64,000 bases of DNA, taken from assembly GCA_018136815.1 (NCBI GenBank), contig CM030936.1:2631079-2695078 (forward strand), written 5' to 3'. Below, piece by piece: positions 10,167 through 20,529 of the stretch. A model generated the notes under the pieces. It worked only from the letters and a program-made list of their open reading frames with translations, was not told the DNA's origin and made no database searches. The DNA is from Isochrysis galbana (Eukaryota; Haptophyta; Isochrysidales; Isochrysidaceae). Position 1 is the first letter of the stretch; every line of letters starts with the position of its first letter. Both the position numbers and the translations under genes were made by a program.

Positions 10167-10922
10167 TCACTCATCTCGATCTCCAGTCACCCCACGTTGG
10201 TCAGATATGACCGATTGTGCTTTACTCCAATCAAACTTGAGAAACACACCCACCATCAACACAGTCGCGGCTACAAGTACCCATGTGGGTGTGGATGCAA
10301 TCATACTACGTGATCGGGTCTCCCTCGCAGCCTCCCGTGAAGATGGCATCCCTAAATTCCTTTCTGATCTAGTTGGCGAAGTCAGATCCGGACCAAGTTT
10401 GTCTCGGCGGACTTCCCAGTCCCGCATTGCAGCTGCCGCAAAGTGCCGCTGCAGGTATTTGCTTCGTACGTCCGCCCGTTGTTCGATCCAATCAAACGCT
10501 TCAGTAGCAACACCATTTTTGGACGCACGAATTACTGCAGCCGTGTTCAGTGCCGAGGTGGCCAGAAGCCAGAGCTGGTGCTCTGCTGAAGTGGCACGGC
10601 CCGTTGCACCGAATTTGAGTGCAACCCTTTCACTCTCTCGAAGCGTGTGGCTGGCAAGGCATGCTAGTGCGTCGACCCCTGAGCTGCTGATTGCAAAGGG
10701 CCTATCATGCAGGAAGGCCACCACCTCATCTGAGCGCGCCGTGTTATCAGGGTTGAAGCACGAGCCGCTAAATTGCACCTCCATGAAGTCGAGCAGGTCG
10801 ATCAAGTCAGACTCGGACAGATGAGGCAGCGCCCCACGGATGATGGCAGTGAGTCGAGGCACCACCTGCTCAGACGCGGAGGGCGGCATCGTCGCGGTAT
10901 TTTGCAATTCACACTTCCACAT
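10167..10922 (-). CDS. Unknown protein with single C-terminal membrane segment
   Basis: The 251-codon frame begins MWKCELQNTATMPPS. The second Met (10889) is an alternative start. The first 190 residues are mixed, mostly helical in character (LTAIIRGALPHLSESDLIDL, EHQLWLLATSALNTAAVI). Near residue 215 a hydrophobic segment, WVLVAATVLMVGVFLKF, is followed by a short polar tail. This arrangement fits a tail-anchored protein with its bulk in the cytosol. I do not recognise the family. A LINE 3' end of the same orientation lies only about 25 bases upstream of the ATG, so the native leader has been displaced. A CAG just upstream could also be a splice acceptor, making this an internal exon. Confidence 0.55.
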   Translation of the reverse strand: MWKCELQNTATMPPSASEQVVPRLTAIIRGALPHLSESDLIDLLDFMEVQFSGSCFNPDNTARSDEVVAFLHDRPFAISSSGVDALACLASHTLRESERVALKFGATGRATSAEHQLWLLATSALNTAAVIRASKNGVATEAFDWIEQRADVRSKYLQRHFAAAAMRDWEVRRDKLGPDLTSPTRSERNLGMPSSREAARETRSRSMIASTPTWVLVAATVLMVGVFLKFDWSKAQSVISDQRGVTGDRDE

Positions 10923-10946
10923 CTCGAACCTGAATAAAATGATAAA

Positions 10947-11330
10947 ATAAAACCTTTTACTACTAATATTCTCGCCACGCCCTTGGCTCTGGTACTATAC
11001 CGTGCAGCCATGCCCTTTCCCCCTTAGCCCCCCCCCGCCCCCCCCCCCCCCCCCGCCTTGCGGCTACTACCCTTGTACACTTACATAGGGGCTCGGGTTG
11101 TGGGGGGTGTCCTCAGGGTTGGTCGTTGGGCGAGGTGTTTGGTGTTTCGGTCTTTCAGCCCCTAGCCCCTAGCCCCTAGCGGCTAGCGGCTAGTGGTTCG
11201 GTTCTTTCCTTCCTCCTGTGCCACTAGGTGACCGGATTGTTCTGGGATGGGTTCTCGGTAAGGGGCCGTTATTGGATTTTTTTGTTTCTAGAAGTAGTGG
11301 TGTCTAGTTTAGGTTTAGGCTCTGACTCAC
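10947..11330 (-). mobile_element. LINE 3' untranslated region copy
   Basis: This plus-strand stretch carries the family 3' landmarks in the same order as at 7129, 26693 and 28617: AAAACCTTTT, AATATTCTCGCC, CGCCTTGCGGC, TAGGGGCTCGGG and a CTTCCTCCTGTGCC block. The sense strand is minus. No flanking duplication was found, and the coding part expected to the right is missing. Confidence 0.7.
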
Positions 11331-12735
11331 TGTTTTCAGTATTCGTTATTCCGTGAGCGGTCATCGGTCATGGTTTACGCGAGTCTGCTCGTCATGTTGA
11401 GCGCGTTCGCTATAGTCTAAAGGTCACGTTCCGTCCAATATGGGACAGACTCAAGTTGAGCCATCAAATGCCTAGGTGGGAAACAGCACAGCCAGAAGGT
11501 TTCCAAACACAGCACAAAAACAGGCTGTTTTTGGCTTTCATAGAAACACAGCCAAAAACAGTCCAAAAAACAGTGATACCGGTGGGGGGGCCTCCCCCTG
11601 CGCCACTTGCGCGACGCTGCGACGCTCCTCCCTCTTCTCCGGCTGCGCGCTCCCGCTAAGACTGTGAATAGGTTTCATTTGGAGCTATCTAGTGTCGAAC
11701 ACGCGATGACTACTGGCTCGTGGGCAGAGGGCCGTTCGATCGAGCCGGCAGCTGACGCGGCCGTGAAGGAGTCGTAGGTGGTTGCTTGCGGGAATATGTC
11801 TGAGAGGTCATAGTAGAAGTCGGGTCTGACAGTCTACCATCGAGTGCGAGGGACGAGAAGAGAGACGGAGGTTCGGAGCAAAGGGCAGACGCACGACAAG
11901 ACGCCCTGCAACCGGCCACCTACTTCCTGCCCATCAGATGGTCAATCAGGCGCGTGGCGCCGCCTGTGCGCTCCGCGCTCCACTCCGCAGCCACCGCATC
12001 GCCAGCGCGGCTGGTGCGCGTTCGACGTTCGAGTCGTCGATGATCTCGACGCATGCCCACGCTGGCACGCTGGGTCCACGCGTAACACGTCGTGCTCGCC
12101 CTGCCTGCGGCTGCATCAATCAGTCCAGTGGCCAGTGGCCCTTGCAGGCATGAACTGGAAGCTGGCTGCTGGTTGTGGCTGTGGCATGGGGCATGGGCTC
12201 CAGTAAAGGCCGCTGCGCGAGCGCGGGCGCGGGCGCGGGCACGAATGCGTCTGCCGGCCGGTGCGATCGCAGTCACCAGCGCCGGCGTATCATCCGTACT
12301 GGCACCGCCGCCGCTCCTGCTAATGGGCAACAGCGGGTATTGGTTTGTTGGTTTGTCGCGTCGAAGCCCGCCTCACTGGCAGCCCCTGCGCGCGGCTGCC
12401 CGCCAGCGATCGCCCGCGCAGCCCCGAAGCGCGAGGCCCTGGTGGGATTGCGGATTGGGGTTGGGAGCCATGTACAGCGGCGCTAGGTAGGGGGGGGGGG
12501 CGTAGGGGGTAGGGGGGGGGGAGGGGTACGGGCGTACGGGGTACGCGCAGAACGCTTATTTTAATAGTAGAAGCACAGTTATAATTATAATGGTAAAATC
12601 GCCATTTTAAGCCTAGAAGCCTAGAAGTGGTGTGCTATATATACTAGTCCGGGGCTCCCCAAGATACAGTATATACAGCTGTATCTGGCCCCTCCCCCTC
12701 CCCCAGATACAGTATCCTGCTGTATCTCCCATCTA
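11331..12735. other. Gene-poor stretch with two short palindromic hairpins
   Basis: The overlapping frames in both directions here are Arg/Ala/Pro-rich and I support no gene. A 19-nt palindrome with a one-base centre lies at 11515-11533. Two hairpins with identical arms AGATACAG and CTGTATCT lie at 12662-12686 and 12705-12727. Confidence 0.5.
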
Positions 12736-12905
12736 GGATGCGAAAAGTCTATCCTTCACTGTCTGTGCGCGCGACCTTCCGGGGAGAGGCTTGTAGTTGG
12801 TGAGGGCATCGATGCATCGATGGTTTCGTATATTGTTTTCTTCTCGGGGCACCACGCTAGGTGGCACGAGTCTTCTCGGTGGCGGCGACAGAGTCTATAG
12901 TCTAC
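12736..12905 (-). mobile_element. LINE ORF2 zinc-knuckle fragment
   Basis: The block matches 27383-27545 closely, including ACCTTCCGGGG, a GTAGTT...GAGGGCATC segment and CACCACGCT.GGTGGCACGA. In the intact copy this region encodes CRLCRRHREDSCHQAWCP, a CCHC-type motif at the ORF2 C-terminus. Here the frame is degenerate. Confidence 0.65.
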
Positions 12906-13784
12906 ACATATCTGATATCTGATATATCTGTAGGGCTATCTGCGAATCTATTTCTGGTGCTGATCTCAGCGGAGGAGGGAGGACGAAACGTATCCTCGTC
13001 CCGGTAACCTCTGACTTGCAATCTGCAACATCGAATCGTCGCCTGTCGCCTGCGGTGAAACGCCTCCGGCTTCCCAACTCCCCTCGAGTGTGCGCGTGTG
13101 CGCCTCACTGCAAAGTATCTACGTGCTATGCGCCCAGTGGAATCGTCGCCCGAGGGAGAAGGCGAGACGCCCGCAGCCATCCTCGATGTGCCCAGACGCC
13201 GTGCTCCGTTCTCACGGACCTCCACCTCCTCTCTGCATGTTCTTTAGGCGAGCAGGCAAGAGCCGTACAGGCCCCACCACACATGTATTGTATTACAATA
13301 GAGGGCGCCAAGGAGGGGAGGGGGGGGGATTCCGCACCTTCCATCCCGCGCTCCCCGATCCGTCTCAGCCTGCGCAATATTTGGGGTGTTGTTTGAAGCG
13401 GGGGCTCTGGGCAGAGGGGGGGGGGGGGGGGGGATCCGCTTCCTGGCTTCCCTCCCCCCACGGAGCCCGACGGCGGCGGCGGCGGCTTCTCCCCCTCCGA
13501 GGAGGCTCGCCTCTTACGGGATCAGCCCCATCAACTTCCCACCTAAGCTTTCTACTCTAGAGGGGACCGACGGGGAGAGGGGGGGGGGGGGCTTCTCTTC
13601 CGCAACCGCCGAGGAGGCTCGCCTTCTCTTCTTGTGGGGTCCTCTCTCTCTCCTCCTCCTCGTGGGGGGGGGACGTGGGCGCGAGGGAGGAGGGAAGTGG
13701 CCGAGGGAGAGGGGAGGAAATAGCTGGTGATGGGAGTGCGAGGCGGAGAGAAGGCGGCGCCTCCAGCCGTGACGGGGGGGCGGG

Positions 13785-13828
<44 letters not shown>

Positions 13829-13867
13829 TGAGAGAGAGAGGAGAGAGAGAGAGGGAGAGAGAGAGAG

Positions 13868-13918
<51 letters not shown>

Positions 13919-14293
13919 AGAGAGGATGGGTGGGGCCGGGGGGGGGGGGGCGGGGAGGAGGGGGGCGGGTGGGAGCGGGGGGAGGGGGGGGGGGGGACAA
14001 CCCCTTCCGATATCGACACGGAGAGATTCGCGTGTGGCTTGTGAGGGAGGCCGGGCCACACAGGACGAGGTGCACTGGCCAACGTGGCACACAACCAACC
14101 ACGACGGCGGCGGCACCAAGCGCGCGCGCGCACTTGCACAACTGCACGACCACGTGCGGCCCGGCCGCTGCGCGTCTCCTGGGCAAGTGGACAGCAGCAT
14201 TGCACCCCATGTGAACCGGCAGATCATCATCACCGCGTACTGTTGAAACATTGGCAAGTGGGCCAGGTGGTCATTCTTCCGTCGCGTTTTACA
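12906..14293. other. Intergenic region with G runs and a GA microsatellite
   Basis: Poly-G runs occur near 13415-13432, 13940 and 13985. A GA microsatellite interrupted by GGATGG and GATGAG units spans about 13785-13925. Frames here give only Ser/Leu or Arg/Glu runs. No gene is supported before the ankyrin gene at 14294. Confidence 0.7.
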
Positions 14294-15800
14294 ATGGCTC
14301 TCCCCGTTGCTTCTCTCGCAGACCTGATGGGAAACTCACCTTCCTCACTCGCTGATCACCCCCTCCATGACGCCAAGAAGGGCAAGTGGCAGGACTACTA
14401 TGGCAAGCTCAACAACAGCAAAGTCTCCATCAATGATGCCGTACCCAAGGTGAGCTGCTGTGCGAAAACGTGGGCGTTGCTCCTTTTGGCGGCCGCGATG
14501 CTCCACTCGCCTCGACTGGCGCTCACCCTGACATGCACATTGCCGTCTTGCCGATAGACTGGGTGGACAGCTCTTCACTTTGCTGCACGCGAAGCTGACG
14601 CCGAAGTCATCGCCAAGTTGATCGTGAAAGGCGCACAGGTCGAGACTGCATGCGCAAAGGTGTGCTTTCCGACGTCGACACCCTCAGCTCTAACCAGAGA
14701 CTCGACCTTCCACATTGTTAGCATGCCTCGTGCCGGCGAGAGGATCCGACTTGACTCGAATCTTTCCGTTGCATGAATTCAGGGTCGCAGCCCACTCATG
14801 GAGGCAGTCCGTCACAAGAACTTGGGGGCTGTCCAATGTTTGCTCAAGCATGGGGCTGATGTCAACTTCCAAGACTCTAATGGCGACACATGCTACCACT
14901 TGGCAGTTGAGAAGGGCGCGCGCGAGATGATTGACGTGCTCTCTGAGGAGGGCGCCGACCTCAACTTGCAAAATAAGAACGTGTGCACCATTCCAACCCG
15001 CCGCATTCGTGCATCCGCAAGAAGACAGTTTTGCGATTGCTGTGCTACACGCGAGTGACCGCACGACACCTCTTGCTCACAGGGTTGGGCTCCCCTCCAC
15101 ACTGCTGCTCTGCTTCATCGCTACGATTGCGCAGTGAGGCTCGTCGACTTCGGTGCCAGTCTCACAGTTCGCACCAAGGTGCGCCACCACATGACCCCCA
15201 AAACTTGCTCATCCACTCAAACGGGGCTTAAAATCGCGTGTCACAGCCAGACGTTTAAAGGCTTCGTTTTCGAGCACGTCCCTCACCCTCTTTCTCCATG
15301 GCCGTGTGCAGAATGGAACCTTGCCCGTCGACATCGCCGACAATAGTGGATGCATCAAAATTGCGGATTGGCTCTCCAAAACAATGTCGAATAGCTACAC
15401 TGCAACCCTCAGCTCCGGTGAAACCTCTTCCGAATCATCCCTGCGCAGCGCATCGGTGCTTTCCAATCGCACAACGGTTGCGCTCGCCTCTCCTGCTACG
15501 AGCTTCTTACCCGGAAAGGCCAAGTCTCTCAACATTGCATCTCAAACCGACGATGTTGCCGTCGCAACCATCACGGAGCAACTGAAGCCAATTTTCGATG
15601 ATCTCAAGATGGATCATTTGTTGGGTGCGGCCGCGTTGTGGTGTGTCCAGCAAGGCGCTGACACACTCGAGGACGTGAAGCGGGAGTCGGGCTGTGTTGA
15701 GGATCTAGCCGATGTCCTCGACCTACCTCGCATCAAACGAAACAAATTCCTCGTTCAGATGGCTTCTCCCTCGAATGTTCTCGCAGTTGCATCGGCATGA
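14294..15800 (+). CDS. Ankyrin-repeat protein with SAM-like C-terminal region
   Basis: Five exons, all in phase 0 (14294-14449, 14558-14659, 14783-14980, 15083-15178, 15312-15800), give about 346 residues. Donors are GTGAGC or GTGTGC/GTGCGC types and acceptors end in AG. About five ankyrin repeats are visible: TGWTALHFAAREADAEVI, GRSPLMEAVRHKNLGAVQ, NGDTCYHLAVEKGAREMI, GWAPLHTAALLHRYDCAV and NGTLPVDIADNSGC. Introns fall near repeat boundaries. After a Ser/Thr-rich linker, residues from about 280 on (DDLKMDHLLG...VLDLPRIKRNKFL) have the size and ending of a SAM-like helical bundle, which is a weaker call. Such proteins act as binding scaffolds; the partner is unknown. Confidence 0.88.
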
Positions 15801-16707
15801 GTTGTCATCTCATCCGTACCTTAGTCAAAGTTCTCATCCAGCTATCCCTTTGTCTGTGTGCCCGTGCTCGCAGCGCAGCTGTTACCGTCCTTGCGGCACG
15901 AGCGCGGAATCGGGATTGTTGGGAGATGTGTCACTTGTCTGCGTTTTCGCGGCCTCCACGGAGCTGGCATCGATCGGACCTGTTTCTCTCGCCTTTGATC
16001 GAAAGCCCGCGTGCGTCTCATCGCCATTTGATAAATGGTGCCAGCCACGACCGACAGTTGATCTCGTTGCTCCTCAAGCCTTTCGCAACATTTCCCGATG
16101 TGCATCCGACCCCTGTCCAACCGTGTCACTCCATGCTGATAAATTCGCATGTTGTTCCATCGAAGGGGTTGAGAAGCCGAATCGGCTGTTTCGATTTCCC
16201 CTAGCACTGCGGGTCATTTAAATAAGCTTGCAGTGGCCTCGCAGACGTGCGATCTAGCAATCTCGTCGGGCAAGTGAAGCCCACCACTTCTGAGCATGAG
16301 CAGCTGAGTCGCTCGCTGCTCCCTCGATGTGACAACGGGGATGGGCCTCGTTTTTTCCTGTGCATACGTGAAGTCCACCCTCCCTCTCTCGCGTAGTCTC
16401 GTCTTCTTTCTAGTGTACTTAAGGATCCGCTGACTTGGCTTTCTGAGATCTGTGTGCTACCGCACAGTAATAGCACATGGCATTGCCGTGCGATAACTTG
16501 ATTTGTTGGTAGTGGATGTGTGCTGTATATTTGCGTGTCCGCCTCTCTCTCGTCTCTCGTCTCGCTCGCTGCTCGCATCGGCGGCGCAATGCGCAATCAA
16601 TGGGCCCGGTGTATTTTCCGAAAGACCTCTGAAGTTGGCAACTACTGCTACCACGAACTGCCCGCCTCCGGGAGACAATAGTAATACCCATCGCCCACGT
16701 CCCACGT
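15801..16707. other. Region downstream of the ankyrin gene, no gene supported
   Basis: Both-strand frames of 100-150 codons exist but lack domains and have stop-poor, Ser/Arg-rich composition. Nothing is called here. Confidence 0.5.
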
Positions 16708-17820
16708 GTTGCGGGTAGGGAGGGTCGCACATCTCTCCTCTCCTCGGCCACCGTTTCCCGCCTTTAGGTTCCCCCCGCGCGACTCCCCCTCCGTCGTCAC
16801 GCCCCGGTTCTCTTCCCCCCCTTCCTTGTATCAAGCGTCCGCATTCTGCCCGCTCCCGATAGGATCGCCCCCTCTCCTCTCCCTTTCTGCTTTGGCTGAA
16901 TCGCCGGCCCCGTTTCATCCCTTTCGTTTCCCGCGTGTTCCCCCCCCCGCCCCCCCGCGTGCGTCATTTCTCTCTCGGTGTCTTTCGTACGCTCTGCGCC
17001 TCCGCACGAGCGCCCCTGTGTCCTTCCTCGTGTGCCTCTTGCTCCCGTCGTCGTCTCGCACGACTGCATGCCAGCTGAGGCCGTTCGCTCGTCCTCAGCT
17101 CCCCCGTCGCGTGCCTCTCTCGCCTCTGGTGGTCCGTGCCGCATGCTCCCCAGGAATTGTATCTCACATGTTACAGGCACCAACCCCTCTACCTTCACAT
17201 GCAACACAGCCACAGCTCCACTCCCTTCTCCACAACACGTCCCTCACTCACTCCCCTTTCTGCTCCCTCCCGTCATGCTCCCCGTTGCGGGTAGAGAGGG
17301 TCGCACATCTCTTTTCGCACTGTTCCCGCCTTTATTTAGCTTTAGGCCCCCCCCGCGCGAATCCCCCTCCGTCGTCACGCCCCGGTCTTCCCCCCACCCC
17401 TCCTTGTATCAGCGCCCGCATTCTGCCCGTTCCCGATAGGATCGCCCCCTCCCCTCTCCCTTTCTGTTTTGTGTGAGTCGCCGGCCCCGTTTCATCCCTC
17501 TCTTTTCCCGCGTGTTCCCCCCCCCCCCCCCGCTTGTCATCTCTGCTACGGTGTCTTTCGTACGCTCTGCGCCACCGCACGAGCGCCCCTGTGTCCTTCC
17601 TCGTGTGCCTCCCGTTCCCGTCCTCGTCTCGCGCGACCGCATGTCGACTGAGGCCGCTCGCTCGTCCTCAGCTCCCCCGTCGCGTGCCTCTTTCGCTTCT
17701 GGCAGCCCGTGCCCCATGCCCCCCAGAAATTGTATCTCACATGTTACAGACACCAACCCCAATGCCTTCACATGCAACACAGCCACAGCTCCACTCCCTC
17801 CTCCACACTCCCTATTCTTT
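16708..17820. repeat. Direct tandem duplication, unit 576 bp
   Basis: GTTGCGGGTAG followed by AGGGTCGCACATCTCT starts at 16708 and again at 17284. The two copies then run in parallel through CTCCCGATAGGATCGCCCCC, GTCTTTCGTACGCTCTGCGC and CATGCAACACAGCCACAGCT. The period of 576 is a multiple of three, so long frames survive in both, but their Ser/Pro/Arg composition does not suggest a real protein. The second copy loses similarity near 17815. Confidence 0.85.
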
Positions 17821-18049
17821 GGTTTCCCGGGTTTGGCCCATGTGCATGTGCACCACTTTGGGCCATGGTGTGGAGAGGGCGCAATGGCTGTGGCTGTGGC
17901 TGTGGTTGGTGCCAAGGACCAAGGAATGGTGTTCGTACAAAGAGACAAAGAGGGAGGGGGCCATTGGGGCTACCGGCTTACGCGTCACGCAATTCCCACA
18001 CCGTTAGACATCCTAAACCCACAAACACTAATCACACAGTAAGCCAATA

Positions 18050-18290
18050 AAACAGCCGATAGCCCGAAGGCGCAGGAGGGAGTAGAGGACTAGACCTCCG
18101 GGGATCGGTGCAAGCCGCCCACGACTGGAAGTCCCCACACACCGAGCCCCTAAGTAGAGCACGAGTGGACGAGTGGACAAGCCGCAAGGCAGGTGGGAGG
18201 AGTGGTCAGGGAAGCGGGCGTGGCTACGGGATAAATGTGCAGGGCCGCGCGCGTGGCGAGAATACTAAGAAGTTTGTTGTTGGAAACCTA
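18050..18290 (+). mobile_element. LINE 3' end copy, plus orientation
   Basis: The family landmarks appear on the plus strand: GCGCAGGAGGGAG, CCCCTAAGTAGAGCACGAG, GCCGCAAGGC, GCGTGGCTACG and GTGGCGAGAATACTAAGAAG followed by a T-rich end. No ORF2 coding sequence was recognised upstream. From 18300 to 18900 I see no gene. Confidence 0.72.
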
Positions 18291-18903
18291 AGTAGAAGTA
18301 ACAAGTAACAAGTAACAGGTAACAGGGGCTTTAAAAGGAATGAAGGGGGCAAGGAAAGAGAGGAGGAGGTGGAGGAAAGGGGCATATGGGCGATGTCTGC
18401 ACAGAGGTATTGAAACCTAGACCGTAGCAGGTGGTAACTTAAAGTCTTCAGAGGCTTTTTTACAGTAGCCTATAACCACCAAATTGAAATGAATACAACA
18501 CGTCATCGACATCGACGCCAGCGTCAACACCGTACACTCCCGCACCTTACTCCATTCTACTCCCCACTCGTCTCCTTCTACCTTGCTCCCAACTAGTCAC
18601 GCACAACACACAATCGACGTCGCTAAAGCAGGAAAACACTATTTCTTTCACTGTAGCCATCAAAATAGATAGCAGCATAGACTACGTAAGATTCCAATGC
18701 ACCTCAGGGACATTGAAGCACTTATCACAACTGGAGTTATTTCACTGCCTTGACATTGAAAGGGGGACGAGTCGTCACGCAGGCCAGCTTGAATGGCCAC
18801 CACCCTTACTTAGGACAGACCATCGACGACAGCCGTCGCCATCCAGTCGGAGGAGCCGTGGCTGAATGGTAGTGGAATTCTATTCTCCACAAGAGACCAG
18901 GTT

Positions 18904-19437
18904 CTACCAAAAGAGGGCGTCGGCAACCAGCATGCCGCCTAGGAAACCCGCGGCTGGTAGAAAGGGATCGTAGTACGGATATGGCGCAGGATAGTACGGG
19001 TAAGGTGACGCGTAGACAATGTTTGGTTGACTGTGGTGGTGATGGTGATGCACCATTGGCTGCTGCGGATGAGGGTGAGAGCCGTGCTCGACCAAGACGC
19101 CCTGTGCTGGCTGCGCTGGCGGCACTCTCATGAGAAACTGCTGTCCCTCGCGCAGCCCGTCGGGCACCTGGACGCTCATCAGTCTCCCATCAGGAGTGCG
19201 CACCTGCAGCTGCGCGCCACCCGCCAGCCCAGGTGGCACTGTGACACTCAGGTGCTCGGGTGGGGGCAGTACAGCCGCAGGCGGAGGCACTGGCGTAGCG
19301 ACCGGGACGGGCGCGGGGTCGTGTGTGCCGAACCATGCGTCGGTCGCGGCGGCAACGTTGCCCTTGTGTGCTGCGAGAATCTCGCGCAGCTCCGCGTCCG
19401 ACGGGCCCGGCCCTACCACCTCGCGCAGCTGTTGCAT
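18904..19437 (-). CDS. UBA-like protein with PDGR beta repeat and His run
   Basis: A single-exon 177-residue frame. Residues 1-40 (LREVVGPGPSDAELREIL, then AAHKGNVAAATDAWF) fit a UBA/CUE-type three-helix fold, which commonly binds ubiquitin. Residues about 64-110 contain LSVTVPPGLAGGAQLQV and TPDGRLMSVQVPDGLREGQ, a paired VPxGxxxG/PDGR beta motif. A six-His run and a Tyr/Pro-rich segment follow, and the chain ends in a Gly-rich hydrophobic GFLGGMLVADALFW. The minus-strand leader is a CT microsatellite (19480-19557 on plus is GA). The full architecture is not one I can name. Confidence 0.72.
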   Translation of the reverse strand: MQQLREVVGPGPSDAELREILAAHKGNVAAATDAWFGTHDPAPVPVATPVPPPAAVLPPPEHLSVTVPPGLAGGAQLQVRTPDGRLMSVQVPDGLREGQQFLMRVPPAQPAQGVLVEHGSHPHPQQPMVHHHHHHSQPNIVYASPYPYYPAPYPYYDPFLPAAGFLGGMLVADALFW

Positions 19438-19477
19438 CCTTCTCCCACTCTCTGCTGCTCACGCCGTCTCGACGAGT

Positions 19478-19479
<2 letters not shown>

Positions 19480-19557
<78 letters not shown>
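19480..19557. repeat. GA/CT dinucleotide microsatellite
   Basis: An almost uninterrupted GA repeat of about 78 bases lies 40 bases upstream of the UBA-like start codon. On the coding strand of that gene it is a pure CT tract. Confidence 0.95.
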
Positions 19558-19560
<3 letters not shown>

Positions 19561-19639
19561 GGCTGGAAGCGGAGGGGGAGGGACAAAAAGAGAGCGCCTT
19601 CGAAGAAGAGTTCTCCACTCTAGAGTACTCAGTAGACTA

Positions 19640-20520
19640 GTGCTGGCCTGCTAGCGAGGCACTGCTAGTTACCACTAGTGCGAGTACTACTCGTACCTCT
19701 GTTCCATTACTGAACCGCATCGCCAAAATAGGGACAGTAAAGTTGACATAATAGAAATTCTTCGTGTTGAGAAGGGAATAGCGGGTACACTGTGGGGCGA
19801 AAGACCACCAAAAAATCTGGCGCCCAAAGCCACCAACCACCAAGGGCGTCCGAAAATTATGTTTTCAGTATTGGTATTGATCAAACACGATTTTGGCGCC
19901 CCCCGGCTACACGGCCGATCGCCTTGCCACGAAAGCTCTCGCCGCTCCGCCACTCTCGCGAGAGCCGGGCCGCATGGCGCGCCTGAAGGTGGTCGAGCCC
20001 CCGCAGCATGGGAGGCGCACCGGTGGCGACTTTGTGAGGCGCTGCCGTCCCGCTTCTCCCGAGCAGCCTCCTGAGCCGACCAGCACGCCCGAGGAGGGGA
20101 TGCGAGGATGCGGCCCCACCGTCCAAGAAGCGGCGGTGGTCGTTGACGCCGAACCGCCAGGCGGCAATTGCTGTGGCATACGAGCATACGAGCGCGAGCG
20201 GCTGCCCGACTGCCCGAGCCGAAGCATGGGAAGGAGTGGCAGCGAGCGCACGCACGCGGCATTGTGTCGTGAGAAGTATGGCAGTCGGTAGGGGTAGGGG
20301 TAGACCGTAATCGGCCGTCTATGGCGCCGACAATACGCTAACGTCACTACGTCACTCGGCCGATGGGCCGGAGCGCCCAACTTTCGAGCGCGACCGGGCG
20401 CGCGCTTTTCGCACTTTCTCGGTCATCCACTCAGGTAGCCTAGCCCACCACGCACCATATCCACAGATGCCGCCCTAGCAGCCACGCCAATCGCCGCCGC
20501 CGCCCACGCGCATCGCACCG
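19640..20520. other. Intergenic stretch, no supported gene
   Basis: Frames of 130-190 codons on both strands overlap each other and have Arg/Pro/Ala-rich composition without domains. I see nothing I can call. Confidence 0.45.
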
Positions 20521-20529
20521 TAATTTACT

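Noticed and set aside
11844..12490. Several 100- to 136-codon frames on both strands
   Set aside because: Arg/Ala/Cys-rich, mutually overlapping, no domain, no splice pattern.
13514..14257. Overlapping 200-codon Ser/Leu/Pro frames
   Set aside because: Products of the GA/CT microsatellite; three frames are open at once, as expected for a dinucleotide repeat.
16706..17476. 256-codon frame through the tandem duplication
   Set aside because: Ser/Pro/Arg-rich without domain; its length follows from the duplication period being divisible by three.
18858..18925. Possible tRNA or tRNA-derived SINE
   Set aside because: TGGCTGAATGGTAG resembles a box A and GGTTCTACC a box B, but no cloverleaf stems form, and the second overlaps the stop codon of the UBA-like gene.
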